From the NCBI GenBank assembly GCA_963705885.1, contig OY970120.1, positions 3,534,001-3,598,000 on the forward strand: a DNA stretch of 64,000 bases, written 5' to 3'. The notes under the pieces were generated by a model that worked only from the letters and a program-made list of their open reading frames with translations, had not been told where the DNA came from and ran no database searches. Position numbers and translations under genes: made by a program. The DNA comes from MFD01275-c22 sp963705885 (lineage in GTDB: Bacteria > Actinomycetota > Actinomycetes > JACCUZ01). Shown here piece after piece: positions 17,992-26,535 of the stretch. How positions within the stretch are numbered: position 1 is the stretch's first letter; each line of letters opens with the position of its first letter.

Positions 17992-18714
17992 GTGAGCGTG
18001 CTGGTCGTCAGCGGGACGGGCACCGGGGTCGGCAAGACGGTCGTCACCGCTGCCGTCGCCGCCCTCGCGGCGGCCCGCGGGACGGCCGTCGCGGTCGTCA
18101 AGCCCGCGCAGACCGGGGTGGGCCCCGGCGAGCCGGGCGACCTCGAGGACGTACGCCGGCTCGCGGGGGTCACCGACCTGCACGAGCACGCCCGCTTCCC
18201 GGACCCGCTGTCCCCGGCCGCCGCGGCACGCCGCTCCGGGCTCCCCTGCGTCGACCTGCACGAGAGCGCGCGGCGGGTGCGCGAGCTCGCGCAGGACCGC
18301 GGCCTGGTGCTCGTCGAGGGCGCGGGTGGCCTCCTCGTGCGGTACGACGAGGACGGCGCGACGGTCGCGGACCTCGCCCGGGACCTGGCGGCGCCGGTGC
18401 TGGTCGTTGCGGAGCCCTCCCTGGGCACCCTCAACCACACGGCGCTGACGCTCGAGGCGATGGCCCACCGCGGGGTCGCCCTGGCCGGGCTGGTGCTCGG
18501 CTCCTGGCCGGAGCGGCCGGACCTTGCCTGCCGCAGCAACGTCCGCGACCTCCAGATGCTCGCCGCGCGCCCGCTGTCCGGCGCGCTGCGCGCCGGAGCC
18601 GGTGACCTGCCGGCCCACGAGTTCCTGCTCGCGGCCCGCGACGGGCTGGGGCCCGGGCTGGGCGGCGCCTTCGATGCGGCAGACTTCCGCCGTGCCCACG
18701 CCACCGCAGACTGA
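17992..18714 (+). CDS. bioD: ATP-dependent dethiobiotin synthetase
   Basis: A 240-residue BioD. The N-terminus has the P-loop SGTGTGVGKTVVTAAVAA, followed by VVKPAQTGV, RLSPAAAAR-like PLSPAAAARRSGL and VLVEGAGGLLVRYDEDG, all diagnostic. It closes the ureido ring of biotin from 7,8-diaminopelargonate, CO2 and ATP. The GTG at 17992 follows GAGGAGG. bioB overlaps its end, so the last two steps of biotin synthesis are one transcript; bioF and bioA are not in the window. Confidence 0.95.
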   Translation: MSVLVVSGTGTGVGKTVVTAAVAALAAARGTAVAVVKPAQTGVGPGEPGDLEDVRRLAGVTDLHEHARFPDPLSPAAAARRSGLPCVDLHESARRVRELAQDRGLVLVEGAGGLLVRYDEDGATVADLARDLAAPVLVVAEPSLGTLNHTALTLEAMAHRGVALAGLVLGSWPERPDLACRSNVRDLQMLAARPLSGALRAGAGDLPAHEFLLAARDGLGPGLGGAFDAADFRRAHATAD

Positions 18715-19723
18715 GCCCGCCCTCGACACGATCGACATCCTCGACGTCGCCCGCGCGCAGGTCCTCGAGGGCGGCCGGGGCCTCGACGAGTCGCAGGTGC
18801 TCTCGGTCCTCGAGCTGCCCGACGATTCCCTGCCCGACCTGCTCGCCCTCGCCCACGAGGTGCGGCTGCGGTGGTGCGGCCCGGAGGTCGAGGTCGAGGG
18901 CATCGTGTCGGTCAAGACCGGCGGGTGCCCCGAGGACTGCCACTTCTGCTCGCAGTCCGGCCTGTTCTCCTCACCGGTGCGCGCGGCGTGGCTCGACATC
19001 CCCTCGCTGGTGAAGGCCGCGCAGGAGACGGCTGCCACCGGCGCCACCGAGTTCTGCATCGTGGCGGCGGTCCGTGGCCCGGACGAGCGCCTGATGGCCC
19101 AGATGCGTGAGGGGGTCGCGGCGATCCGCAAGGCTGTCGACATCAACGTGGCCGCCTCCCTCGGCATGCTCACGCAGGAGCAGGTCGACGCGCTGGCGGA
19201 GATGGGCGTGCACCGCTACAACCACAACCTCGAGACCGCCCGCTCGTACTTCCCGCAGGTCGTCACCACGCACACCTGGGAGGAGCGCTGGTCGACGCTG
19301 TCGATGGTCCGCGACGCCGGCATGGAGGTCTGCTGCGGCGGCATCGTCGGCATGGGCGAGACGCTGCAGCAGCGGGCGGAGTTCGCCGCCCAGCTCGGCG
19401 AGCTCGGGCCGGACGAGGTGCCGCTGAACTTCCTCAACCCCCGCCCCGGCACGCCGTTCGGCGACCTGCCGGTGATGGCGGGACCGGACGCGCTACGGAC
19501 CATCGCGGCGTTCCGGCTGGCGCTGCCGCGCACGATCCTGCGATACGCCGGCGGGCGCGAGATCACCCTCGGCGACCTCGGCACCCGTGAGGGCATGCTG
19601 GGCGGCATCAACGCTGTCATCGTCGGCAACTACCTCACGACGCTCGGCCGGTCGCCGGACGAGGACCTCGGCCTGCTCGGCGACCTCGGCATGCCGGTGA
19701 AGGCGCTCTCGCAGACCATCTGA
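18674..19723 (+). CDS. bioB: Biotin synthase
   Basis: A radical-SAM enzyme of about 349 residues that inserts sulfur into dethiobiotin. The SAM cluster motif is GGCPEDCHFCSQSG (C-x3-C-x2-C); VSVKTGGCPED, CCGGIVGMGET, NFLNPRPGTPF and the C-terminal AGGREITLGDL and NAVIVGNYLTT are all family blocks. The ATG at 18674 overlaps bioD by 41 bases; a GTG at 18692 would give 343 residues and neither has a strong ribosome site. In actinobacteria this type of BioB depends on the small cysteine protein BsaP; a bsaP gene is found about 6.6 kb downstream rather than adjacent. Confidence 0.95.
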   Translation: MRQTSAVPTPPQTEPALDTIDILDVARAQVLEGGRGLDESQVLSVLELPDDSLPDLLALAHEVRLRWCGPEVEVEGIVSVKTGGCPEDCHFCSQSGLFSSPVRAAWLDIPSLVKAAQETAATGATEFCIVAAVRGPDERLMAQMREGVAAIRKAVDINVAASLGMLTQEQVDALAEMGVHRYNHNLETARSYFPQVVTTHTWEERWSTLSMVRDAGMEVCCGGIVGMGETLQQRAEFAAQLGELGPDEVPLNFLNPRPGTPFGDLPVMAGPDALRTIAAFRLALPRTILRYAGGREITLGDLGTREGMLGGINAVIVGNYLTTLGRSPDEDLGLLGDLGMPVKALSQTI

Positions 19724-19813
19724 GGCCGGTCGAGCGCGCGCAAACGGTTTCGTAACGGCACAGATCGGGATAATCTCCGGGCCGACTCGTCCCACCGGCC
19801 CCCGGAGGCACCC

Positions 19814-20074
19814 GTGACCGTGCACGAGCCCGACCGACCCGAGACGCGGCCCGACGGCGCGGTCGCCGAGGGCACGCGGCGCGCGGAGCGCTCCGACCAC
19901 AGCCACTGGAACTGGCTGCTCGTCCTCCCCCTGCTCGCGACGCTGTTCCCGCCGCTGTACAACCGGGAGAGCCCGCGGTTCTTCGACATCCCGTTCTTCT
20001 ACTGGTACCAGCTGGCCGCCATCGCCATCGGCGTGACCGCAACGCTCGTCGTGTTCCGCCGGACGAGGGGCTGA
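19814..20074 (+). CDS. DUF3311 small membrane protein
   Basis: An 86-residue protein with a polar N-terminal third and two membrane helices: WNWLLVLPLLATLFPPLYNR and YWYQLAAIAIGVTATLVVF. This is the DUF3311 family, nearly always encoded just before a sodium:solute symporter, as here (five bases before the next start). It is probably an accessory subunit of that transporter. GTG start at 19814 with GGAGG just upstream; TAATCT near 19775 is a possible -10. Confidence 0.88.
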   Translation: MTVHEPDRPETRPDGAVAEGTRRAERSDHSHWNWLLVLPLLATLFPPLYNRESPRFFDIPFFYWYQLAAIAIGVTATLVVFRRTRG

Positions 20075-20079
20075 GCGCG

Positions 20080-21717
20080 ATGTTCGACGACGTCGACGCG
20101 GTCGAGATGACGGTCTTCACCATCCTGTTCGTCGCCGTGAGCGTGCTGGGGTTCGTGGCCGCCCGCTGGCGCCGCGCCGACGACCTCGAGCACCTGGACG
20201 AGTGGGGCCTCGGGGGTCGCAACTTCGGCGCCTGGATCACCTGGTTCCTGCTCGGCGGCGACCTCTACACCGCCTACACGTTCGTCGCCGTCCCGGCGCT
20301 CGTCTTCGGCGCCGGCGCGATCGGGTTCTTCGCCGTGCCCTACACGATCGTCGTCTACCCCATCGTGTTCCTCGTGCTGATCCGCCTGTGGTCGGTCTCT
20401 CACGTGCACGGGTTCGTCACCCCCGCCGACTTCGTCCGGGCCCGGCACGGGTCGTCCACGCTGGCCCTGCTCGTCGCCGTCACCGGCATCGTCGCCACGA
20501 TGCCCTACATCGCGCTCCAGCTCGTCGGCATCGAGGCCGTCCTCAAGGCCATGGGCGTCACCGGCCACGTGCCGATCATCGTGGCGTTCACGATCCTCGC
20601 GGCCTACACCTACAACTCCGGCCTGCGCGCACCCGCGCTGATCGCGTTCGTCAAGGACACGCTGATCTACCTGGTCATCATCGTCGCCGTCATCGTCATC
20701 CCCTACAAGCTCGGGGGCTGGGACGAGATCTTCGGCGCGGCGGAGGCGAAGTTCAGCGAGTCGCCCAACCCGGGTGACGGCGTGCTGCTGGCCGGACCGT
20801 CACAGCTGCAGTACGCCACGCTGGCCTTCGGGTCCGCGCTGGCTCTCTTCCTCTACCCGCACTCGGTGACCGCGGTGCTCGCGTCCCGCGACCGGAACGT
20901 CATCAAGCGCAACATGGCCGCGCTGCCCGCCTACAGCTTCATCCTCGGGCTGCTGGCGCTGCTGGGCTACATGGCCATCAAGGCCGGCGTCACCCCCATC
21001 ACGGACGACGCCGGCAAGGCCGACAGCAACACGATCGTGCCTCTGCTGTTCGACCAGATGTTCCCGAGCTGGTTCGCCGGCGTCGCGTTCGCCGCGATCG
21101 GCATCGGCGCGCTCGTCCCGGCCGCCATCATGTCGATCGCCGCGGCGAACCTGTGGACCCGCAACATCTACAAGGAGTACCTCAACAAGGACGCGACGCC
21201 CAAGCAGGAGGCCCGCAGCAGCAAGCTGGCCTCGCTCGTGGTGAAGGTGGGCGCCCTGCTCGCGATCCTCGCTCTCGACCCGCAGTTCTCCATCGACCTG
21301 CAGCTCATCGGCGGCATCATCATCCTGCAGACGCTGCCGGCAGTCGCGCTGGGCCTCTACACCCGGTGGTTCCACCGCTGGGCGCTCATCGGCGGCTGGG
21401 CCACCGGGATGCTGGTGGGCTTCCTCACGACCTACCAGATCCAGCAGAAGCTCTTCAACGCCGACGGCACCATCACCATCGTCAAGGAGCACTTCGGCGG
21501 CTCGGGCTTCCCGCTGGAGAAGCTCGGCCTCGACACGACATGGTCCATCTACGCAGGCTTCCTCGCGCTGGTCGCCAACCTCGCGGTCTGCGCGATCGCC
21601 ACGGTGGTGCTGCGTGCGATGAAGGTGCCCGACGGCGTGGACGCGACCAAGCCCGACGAGTACTTCGCCGACCAGGGTGACCCGCGGCTGCGCGACATCC
21701 CCGAGGTGGTGCACTGA
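20080..21717 (+). CDS. Sodium:solute symporter (MctP-like monocarboxylate transporter)
   Basis: A 545-residue, roughly 13-helix member of the sodium:solute symporter family. LEHLDEWGLGGRNFGAWITW, LGGDLYTAYTFVAVPALVFG and the conserved core GVAFAAIGIGALVPAAIMSIAAANLWTRNIYKEYL segments identify it. Pairing with DUF3311 is typical of the MctP/YhjB-type transporters for pyruvate, lactate or similar acids, but the substrate is inferred from that pairing only. It acts in the cytoplasmic membrane. Forms a two-gene operon with the DUF3311 gene. Confidence 0.9.
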   Translation: MFDDVDAVEMTVFTILFVAVSVLGFVAARWRRADDLEHLDEWGLGGRNFGAWITWFLLGGDLYTAYTFVAVPALVFGAGAIGFFAVPYTIVVYPIVFLVLIRLWSVSHVHGFVTPADFVRARHGSSTLALLVAVTGIVATMPYIALQLVGIEAVLKAMGVTGHVPIIVAFTILAAYTYNSGLRAPALIAFVKDTLIYLVIIVAVIVIPYKLGGWDEIFGAAEAKFSESPNPGDGVLLAGPSQLQYATLAFGSALALFLYPHSVTAVLASRDRNVIKRNMAALPAYSFILGLLALLGYMAIKAGVTPITDDAGKADSNTIVPLLFDQMFPSWFAGVAFAAIGIGALVPAAIMSIAAANLWTRNIYKEYLNKDATPKQEARSSKLASLVVKVGALLAILALDPQFSIDLQLIGGIIILQTLPAVALGLYTRWFHRWALIGGWATGMLVGFLTTYQIQQKLFNADGTITIVKEHFGGSGFPLEKLGLDTTWSIYAGFLALVANLAVCAIATVVLRAMKVPDGVDATKPDEYFADQGDPRLRDIPEVVH

Positions 21718-21747
21718 CGCCGATGCCGCCCGGCTAGGTTGCAGCCC

Positions 21748-23394
21748 ATGGTCGAGGGGCACGGCGGCGACCATGCCGTCGCGGTTGCGCGCGCACACGG
21801 TGTCGACACGATGTTCACCCTCTCGGGCGCGCACGTCTTCCCGATGTACGACGGTGCCGTGACCGCGGACCCGCCGATGCGGATCGTCGACGTGCGGCAC
21901 GAGCAGACCGCGGTGTTCGCGGCCGAGGCCACGGCCAAGCTGACCCGGCGGCCCGGCCTGGCGGTGCTGACAGCGGGGCCCGGCGTCACCAACGGCGTGA
22001 GCGCGGTGACAACCGCCCACTTCAACGGCTCGCCCGTGCTCGTGGTCGGCGGGCGCGCCCCTGCCTTCCGGTGGGGGGCGGGCAGCCTCCAGGAGCTCGA
22101 CCACCCGCCGCTGCTCGCGCCCGTCACCAAGCTGGCGACGACCGTCGCGTCGGTCGAGCAGATCCCCGCCGCGTTCGACGAGGCGCTGTCGACCGCGACG
22201 GCCCCGCACCGCGGCCCGGTGTTCCTCGACGTGCCGATGGACCAGCTGTTCAGCCGGGCGGACGTCGAGCTGCCCGCACCGCCGGTGCGGGAGCGGGCAG
22301 CGCCCGACGCCGACGCGGTCGCCGAGGTCGCGCGGCTGCTCGCCGCGGCCGAGCGCCCCGTGCTCGTCCTGGGCTCCGACGTGTGGACCGACGGGGCCGA
22401 GCAGGAGGCCCGTCGCCTGGCCGAGACCGCGGGGGTGCCGGTCGTCACCAACGGCATGGGGCGCGGCATCCTCCCCGCCGGCCACCCGCTGCTCGTGACC
22501 CGGGCCCGCGGGCCCGCCTTCGGCGGCGCCGACCTGGTCGTGGTCGTCGGTGTGCCGCTGGACTTCCGCCTCGGCTTCGGGTCGTTCGGCGGCAAGGACG
22601 GCGCCGAGCCCGCGCGGGTCGTGCACCTCGCCGACTCTCCCGGGCAGGTCGCCAAGCACGTGACGCCGGCCGCCTCCGCCGCGGGCGACCTGGGCCTGCT
22701 GCTCGACGCCGTGTGCCAGGCGTGGGCCGGGTCCGCGCGCCGGGCCGCGTACGAGCCCTGGGTCCGCACCCTGCAGGAGCACGCGCGCACGGCGGTGGCG
22801 AGCGACCGCGAGCTGCTCTCGAGCGACGCCGACCCGGTGCACCCGGCGCGCGTCTACGGCGAGCTCGTGCCGCGGCTCGCCGACGACGCGGTCGTCATCG
22901 GCGACGGCGGGGACTTCGTGTCCTTCGCGGGGAAGTACGTCGAGCCGCGCGGACCGGGCGGGTGGCTCGATCCCGGGCCGTTCGGCTGCCTCGGCACCGG
23001 CCTCGGCTACGCGATCGGGGCCCGCCTCGCCCGGCCCTCGGCGCAGGTCGTGCTCCTGCTCGGCGACGGCGCGGCAGGGTTCTCGCTGATGGACGTCGAC
23101 ACGCTCGTGCGCCACGGCCTGCCGGTCGTGATGGTGATGGGCAACAACGGCGGCTGGGGGCTGGAGAAGCACCCGATGCGGTTCCTCTACGGCTACGACG
23201 TCGCCGCCGACCTCGCGCCGCAGACCCGCTACGACGAGGTCGTGCGCGCCCTCGGCGGCGCGGGCGAGCTCGTGACGCGGGCGCGGGACGTCGGCCCGGC
23301 ACTGGACCGCGCCTTCGCCGCCGGCGTGCCCTACCTGGTCAACGTCGCGACCGACCCTGAGGTCGCCTACCCCCGCAGCACCAACCTGGCCTGA
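21748..23394 (+). CDS. Thiamine-diphosphate enzyme, acetolactate synthase-like
   Basis: A 548-residue ThDP enzyme with the three-domain layout of acetolactate synthases. The N-terminal Pyr domain has TMFTLSGAHVFPMYDG, the catalytic-type Glu in VDVRHEQTAVFAAEA and TAGPGVTNGVSAV; the C-terminal PP domain has VVIGDGGDFVSFAGKYV, the ThDP-binding GDGAAGFSLMDVDTLVRHGL and GNNGGWGLEKHPM. It lacks an adjacent regulatory subunit gene, so it may be a catabolic or 2-hydroxyacyl lyase-type enzyme rather than the biosynthetic one. The ATG at 21748 is seven bases after TAGGTT (21735-21740), indicating a leaderless mRNA. Confidence 0.85.
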   Translation: MVEGHGGDHAVAVARAHGVDTMFTLSGAHVFPMYDGAVTADPPMRIVDVRHEQTAVFAAEATAKLTRRPGLAVLTAGPGVTNGVSAVTTAHFNGSPVLVVGGRAPAFRWGAGSLQELDHPPLLAPVTKLATTVASVEQIPAAFDEALSTATAPHRGPVFLDVPMDQLFSRADVELPAPPVRERAAPDADAVAEVARLLAAAERPVLVLGSDVWTDGAEQEARRLAETAGVPVVTNGMGRGILPAGHPLLVTRARGPAFGGADLVVVVGVPLDFRLGFGSFGGKDGAEPARVVHLADSPGQVAKHVTPAASAAGDLGLLLDAVCQAWAGSARRAAYEPWVRTLQEHARTAVASDRELLSSDADPVHPARVYGELVPRLADDAVVIGDGGDFVSFAGKYVEPRGPGGWLDPGPFGCLGTGLGYAIGARLARPSAQVVLLLGDGAAGFSLMDVDTLVRHGLPVVMVMGNNGGWGLEKHPMRFLYGYDVAADLAPQTRYDEVVRALGGAGELVTRARDVGPALDRAFAAGVPYLVNVATDPEVAYPRSTNLA

Positions 23395-23408
23395 GCCGGC
23401 CCTCAGGC
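23389..23408. terminator. Shared palindromic terminator, ThDP enzyme / YihY gene
   Basis: GCCTGAG (23389-23395) and CTCAGGC (23402-23408) pair around CCGGCC. Both stop codons of the convergent genes (TGA at 23392-23394; TCA at 23403-23405) lie in the arms, so one hairpin can serve both strands. Confidence 0.6.
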
Positions 23409-24209
23409 ACGACGGGCGAGCGCGCGGCTGAGGCCGCTACCGACCAGCACCAGCAGGTGCAGGACCCACAGCCAGAGGGCGACGGCCACCACGGCACCGA
23501 CGGCGACCTGGCCGCCGAAGGGCAGCCCCAGGTCGAGCGGGATCGCCAGGAAGAGCACGAAGCCCTGGATGAACCCCGACACGAACGACGCCGTGACGGT
23601 GCCGGCGAGCAGCGCCACGCGCCAGGGTGGACGGTGCGGGGCCAGCGCGCGGTAGACGTAGGCCAGCGGCGGGGTGAGCAGCACCCAGTCCAGGCACAGC
23701 GCCACGTAGACGGCGAGCGCCCCCGGCCAGAAGCCGTCGTCGGTCAGCCCGGCGAGCAGCGGCGCCGTGACCAGCACGGCGCAGGCCATCAGCGGCGTGA
23801 GCGCGAGCAGCGGCACGATGCGCAGGCGGCCGCGCCAGCCGATGTAGGCCTCGTCGTGGTCCTCGAGCCGGACGAAGGCGCGCCGCAGGCCCTCGCCGTA
23901 GAGCGTCGCGGGCACCAGCGCCACAAGCGCCGTCAGCCAGCCGAGCCCGGCGCCGGCCTCGACCAGGTCGACGACGAGCGCCGGAGCACCGAGGCCGTCG
24001 GGCAGCGCGGCGGCGACGTCACGGCCCCGTCGCTCCACCCGGTCGGCCCCGAGCAGGAACCGGCTCAGCCAGAGGGCCACCAGCGTCGTGGGCAGCAGCG
24101 CGATGCCGCCGTAGAACGTGAGCCCACCGGCGTAGAGCGCCACGTCGTGGCCCCTCATGTCGGCGGTCACCGCGCGGGCGAGCGACCGCAGCGCCGGGAG
24201 GCGGGGCAC
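23403..24209 (-). CDS. YihY/BrkB-family integral membrane protein
   Basis: A 268-residue polytopic membrane protein with about six helices. The N-terminal block ADMRGHDVALYAGGLTFYGG, the motif PATLYGEGLRRAFVRLE and the C-terminal FVSGFIQGFVLFLAIPLDLG match the YihY/virulence-factor BrkB family. No transport or enzyme activity is established for the family. Start is a GTG at 24209, eight bases after the end of the GlxA regulator gene, so the two are co-transcribed and the protein may be regulated by it. Confidence 0.75.
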   Translation of the reverse strand: MPRLPALRSLARAVTADMRGHDVALYAGGLTFYGGIALLPTTLVALWLSRFLLGADRVERRGRDVAAALPDGLGAPALVVDLVEAGAGLGWLTALVALVPATLYGEGLRRAFVRLEDHDEAYIGWRGRLRIVPLLALTPLMACAVLVTAPLLAGLTDDGFWPGALAVYVALCLDWVLLTPPLAYVYRALAPHRPPWRVALLAGTVTASFVSGFIQGFVLFLAIPLDLGLPFGGQVAVGAVVAVALWLWVLHLLVLVGSGLSRALARRA

Positions 24210-24217
24210 GCGGACGG

Positions 24218-25174
24218 TCAGCTCGCGACGGTGCCGGTGAACGTGCGGCGGTAGGCCTGCGGCGTCGTGCCGACCCGGCGCGTGAAGTGGTGACGCAGCA
24301 CCGACGCGCTGCCGAAGCCCACGAGGTCGGCCACGGACTCGACCGGGGTCGCGGTCTCCTCGAGCAGCCGCTGGGCGTGCAGGATGCGCTGGTCGGTGAG
24401 CCAGTGGTGCGGCGTCGTGCCCGTCTCGGCGCGGAACCGGCGGGCGAACGTCCGCGGGGACAGGTGTGCGCGGGCGGCCAGCTGGTCGACCGGCATCTCG
24501 TCCCGCAGGTGCTCCTGCATCCACTGCAGCGTGCCGGCCAGCGTGTCGACCTCGCACGGCACCGGCTGGTCGATGAACTGCCGCTGGCCGCCGTCGCGGT
24601 GCGGCGGCACGACCATGCGCCGCGCGAGCAGGTTGGCCGCCCGGGCGCCGAACTCCTTGCGCACCAGGTGCAGCGACGCGTCGATGCCGGCCGCGGTGCC
24701 GGCGCTGGTCAGCACGTTGCCGTCCTCGACGTAGAGCACGTCCGGGTCGACGAGCGCGGTCGGCACCCGCTCCTGCAGCTCGGCGGCGTGCCGCCAGTGG
24801 GTCGTGCAGCGACGCCCGTCGAGAAGGCCCGCCTCGGCGAGCAGGAAGGCACCGGTGCAGACGCTGAGCAGCCAGGCGCCGCGGTCGTGCGCGGCGCGCA
24901 GCTGCTCGAGCAGGGCCTCGGGTGCGGGGCCCACCACGTCCATGGCGGGCACCGCGACGAGGTCGGCGTCGGCGAGCACGTCGAAGCCGTGCGGGACGTC
25001 GAGGGAGAAGCCGGACCCCGTCGGCACCGGGCCGGGGACGTCGGTGGCCAGCCGGAAGTCGAACGAGGGCAGCAGCGGCTCGTCGGGGCGCTCGCTGCCG
25101 AACACCTCGGTGAGCACCCCGAGCTCGAACAGCGACACCCGGCCGATCACCGGGACAGCGACGGTTCGGATCAC
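24218..25174 (-). CDS. GlxA family regulator (DJ-1/PfpI domain plus AraC HTH)
   Basis: A 318-residue regulator. Residues 1-180 are a DJ-1/PfpI-like domain (SLFELGVLTEVFG, VAVPAMDVVGPAPEA, LLSVCTGAFLLAEAGLLDGR; the cysteine elbow CTGAF is kept). Residues about 215-318 are a double AraC-type helix-turn-helix (MPVDQLAARAHLSPRTFARR, TPVESVADLVGFGSASVLRH). Such proteins usually activate catabolic genes for nitrogenous or carboxylated ligands. The GTG at 25174 follows CATACT (25181-25186) by six bases, with TTGACA at 25206-25211 as -35. Direct repeats around this promoter (25185-25236) are probable binding sites. Confidence 0.9.
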   Translation of the reverse strand: MIRTVAVPVIGRVSLFELGVLTEVFGSERPDEPLLPSFDFRLATDVPGPVPTGSGFSLDVPHGFDVLADADLVAVPAMDVVGPAPEALLEQLRAAHDRGAWLLSVCTGAFLLAEAGLLDGRRCTTHWRHAAELQERVPTALVDPDVLYVEDGNVLTSAGTAAGIDASLHLVRKEFGARAANLLARRMVVPPHRDGGQRQFIDQPVPCEVDTLAGTLQWMQEHLRDEMPVDQLAARAHLSPRTFARRFRAETGTTPHHWLTDQRILHAQRLLEETATPVESVADLVGFGSASVLRHHFTRRVGTTPQAYRRTFTGTVAS

Positions 25175-25184
25175 GGCCGTAGTA

Positions 25185-25236
25185 TGGCAGGAAGTTGATG
25201 CATGTTGTCAATACTGCCACTGGTGGCGGGAACTTG
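25185..25236. promoter_or_regulatory. Direct-repeat operator between GlxA regulator and small membrane protein
   Basis: TGGCAGGAAGTTG (25185-25197) and TGGCGGGAACTTG (25224-25236) match at 11 of 13 bases, 39 bases apart. The first overlaps the -10/-35 spacer of the leftward regulator gene, the second lies just upstream of its -35 and of the rightward -10 (CATAGT, 25244-25249). AraC-type proteins bind direct repeats like these. Confidence 0.5.
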
Positions 25237-25256
25237 CCAGGCGCATAGTTACTGCC

Positions 25257-25415
25257 ATGACCTACTTCCTCGTCCTCATCGCCGCCCTCGTCGCCGTCGA
25301 GATCGTCGCCGGAGTCCGCACCCTGCGCTCCGGTCGCCCGAGCTCCCCGCCGTCGAGCCACCCCGACTGGAGCGGAGGGCGCCTCCCGTCGGTGCCCTAC
25401 GCGCTGCGTCACTGA
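25257..25415 (+). CDS. 52-residue single-pass membrane protein
   Basis: MTYFLVLIAALVAVEIVAGV is a single membrane helix; the remaining 32 residues are a basic, Ser/Pro-rich cytoplasmic or extracytoplasmic tail (RTLRSGRPSSPPSSHPDWSG). No family recognised. The ATG lies seven bases after CATAGT (25244-25249), so a leaderless mRNA from the GlxA-regulator intergenic region is likely. Divergence from that regulator suggests that it is one of its targets, which is inference. Codon use agrees with neighbouring genes. Confidence 0.6.
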   Translation: MTYFLVLIAALVAVEIVAGVRTLRSGRPSSPPSSHPDWSGGRLPSVPYALRH

Positions 25416-25444
25416 CCCCGCGCCGCACCTCGTAGGCTCGGCGG

Positions 25445-25933
25445 GTGATCGTCCGACCCGCCGAGCCCCGCGAGGTGGGGGCGGTCGGGCTGCTCACGCT
25501 CGCGGCCTACACGGCGGACGGCTTCCTCACCCCCGAGGACCCCTACGCCGGCGAGCTGCTCGCCGCCGACGAGCGGGCCAGCGCGGCCGACCTGGTCGTG
25601 GCCGTCGCCCACGACGGGACGCTCCTCGGCACCGTCACGTTCGCCCTCCCCGAGTCACCCTGGGCCGAGATCTCCCGACCGGGTGAGGCGGAGTTCCGGA
25701 TGCTGGCGGTCGCCCCCGAGGCCCGGGGACGCGGCATCGGTGGCGCGTTGGCGCAGTGGTGCGTCGACCGGGCCCGCGAGCAGGGCTGCACCGCGGTCGT
25801 GCTCAGCTCGCTGCCGGAGATGCACACGGCCCACCGGATCTACGAGCGGATGGGCTTCGCCCGCGCGCCCGAGCGCGACTGGTGGCCGACGGAGGACACG
25901 CGCCTCGTGGCGTACGTCCTCGACCTCGTCTGA
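25445..25933 (+). CDS. GNAT family N-acetyltransferase
   Basis: A 162-residue acetyltransferase. The acetyl-CoA binding motif A is clear (FRMLAVAPEARGRGIGGALA, with the R/Q-x-x-G-x-G/A signature) and is followed by VLSSLPEMHTAHRIYERMGF, the motif B region. The substrate cannot be named. GTG start at 25445 lies six bases after TAGGCT (25433-25438), pointing to a leaderless transcript. Confidence 0.9.
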   Translation: MIVRPAEPREVGAVGLLTLAAYTADGFLTPEDPYAGELLAADERASAADLVVAVAHDGTLLGTVTFALPESPWAEISRPGEAEFRMLAVAPEARGRGIGGALAQWCVDRAREQGCTAVVLSSLPEMHTAHRIYERMGFARAPERDWWPTEDTRLVAYVLDLV

Positions 25934-25947
25934 GCGCGGTGCTCCGG

Positions 25948-26334
25948 TCACAGGCGCGCGATGAACCGGTCACGCTCGACCATCACCCGCGTCACCTGGC
26001 CTCTCGCCACGACCGCGGTGCCGTCTGGCGACGCGTGCTCCGCGACGACATCGAAGCGCAGCAGCCGGCCATCGACGTGGACGAGGTCGGCCCGGACCGT
26101 CACGGCTGCGCCGACCGGGCTCCCCCGCTCGTGGGCCAGCTCGACACGGGTGCCCACCGTCGTGCGCGCCGGAGCGATCTCGCCGTCGAGCGCGCGGACA
26201 GTCGCCTCCTCGCACCAGGCGAGCAGGCGTGGGGTGCCGAGGACGTCGAGGTCGCCGCTGCCGAGCGCGCGCGCCGTGTCGTCGGGCGCGACCTCGTGGT
26301 GCACGCTCGCGCTCAGCCCGGGCTCGATCGGCAC
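25948..26334 (-). CDS. Hotdog-fold thioesterase (FlK-like)
   Basis: A 128-residue hotdog-fold protein: LDVLGTPRLLAWCEEATVRA corresponds to the long central helix, followed by the strands TTVGTRVELAHERGSPVGA and RLLRFDVVAEHASPDGTAVV. The order matches the fluoroacetyl-CoA thioesterase-like (FlK/YbgC-related) group, in which Glu and Thr residues in these segments act on an acyl-CoA. Substrate unknown. It is divergent from bsaP, with the two starts 18 bases apart. Confidence 0.72.
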   Translation of the reverse strand: MPIEPGLSASVHHEVAPDDTARALGSGDLDVLGTPRLLAWCEEATVRALDGEIAPARTTVGTRVELAHERGSPVGAAVTVRADLVHVDGRLLRFDVVAEHASPDGTAVVARGQVTRVMVERDRFIARL

Positions 26335-26352
26335 CGGGCTAGCCTACGGACC

Positions 26353-26535
26353 GTGGACGAGCGCTACTGCGACCAGTGCGGGGAGCCGGCCGGCGACCAC
26401 GCCGCCTGCGCCGCCCGCCGGTCGCTGGAGCCGCCGCGCTACTGCGCGCGGTGCCGCCGGCGGATGGTCGTGCAGGTGCTCCCGCGCGGCTGGACCGCGC
26501 GGTGCAGCGAGCACGGCGTGCTCACCGGCGCCTGA
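26353..26535 (+). CDS. bsaP: Biotin synthase auxiliary protein BsaP
   Basis: A 60-residue, cysteine-rich protein starting at a GTG. YCDQCGEPAGDHAACAARR, SLEPPRYCARCRRRMVVQV and GWTARCSEHG carry six cysteines (7, 10, 19, 31, 34, 51) in the arrangement I recognise from Rv1590-type proteins, small iron-sulfur proteins needed by actinobacterial biotin synthase. In mycobacteria the gene follows bioB directly; here it stands alone, 6.6 kb downstream. TAGCCT (26340-26345) is seven bases before the start, so the mRNA is probably leaderless. Assignment rests on motif and length, not on neighbourhood. Confidence 0.75.
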   Translation: MDERYCDQCGEPAGDHAACAARRSLEPPRYCARCRRRMVVQVLPRGWTARCSEHGVLTGA

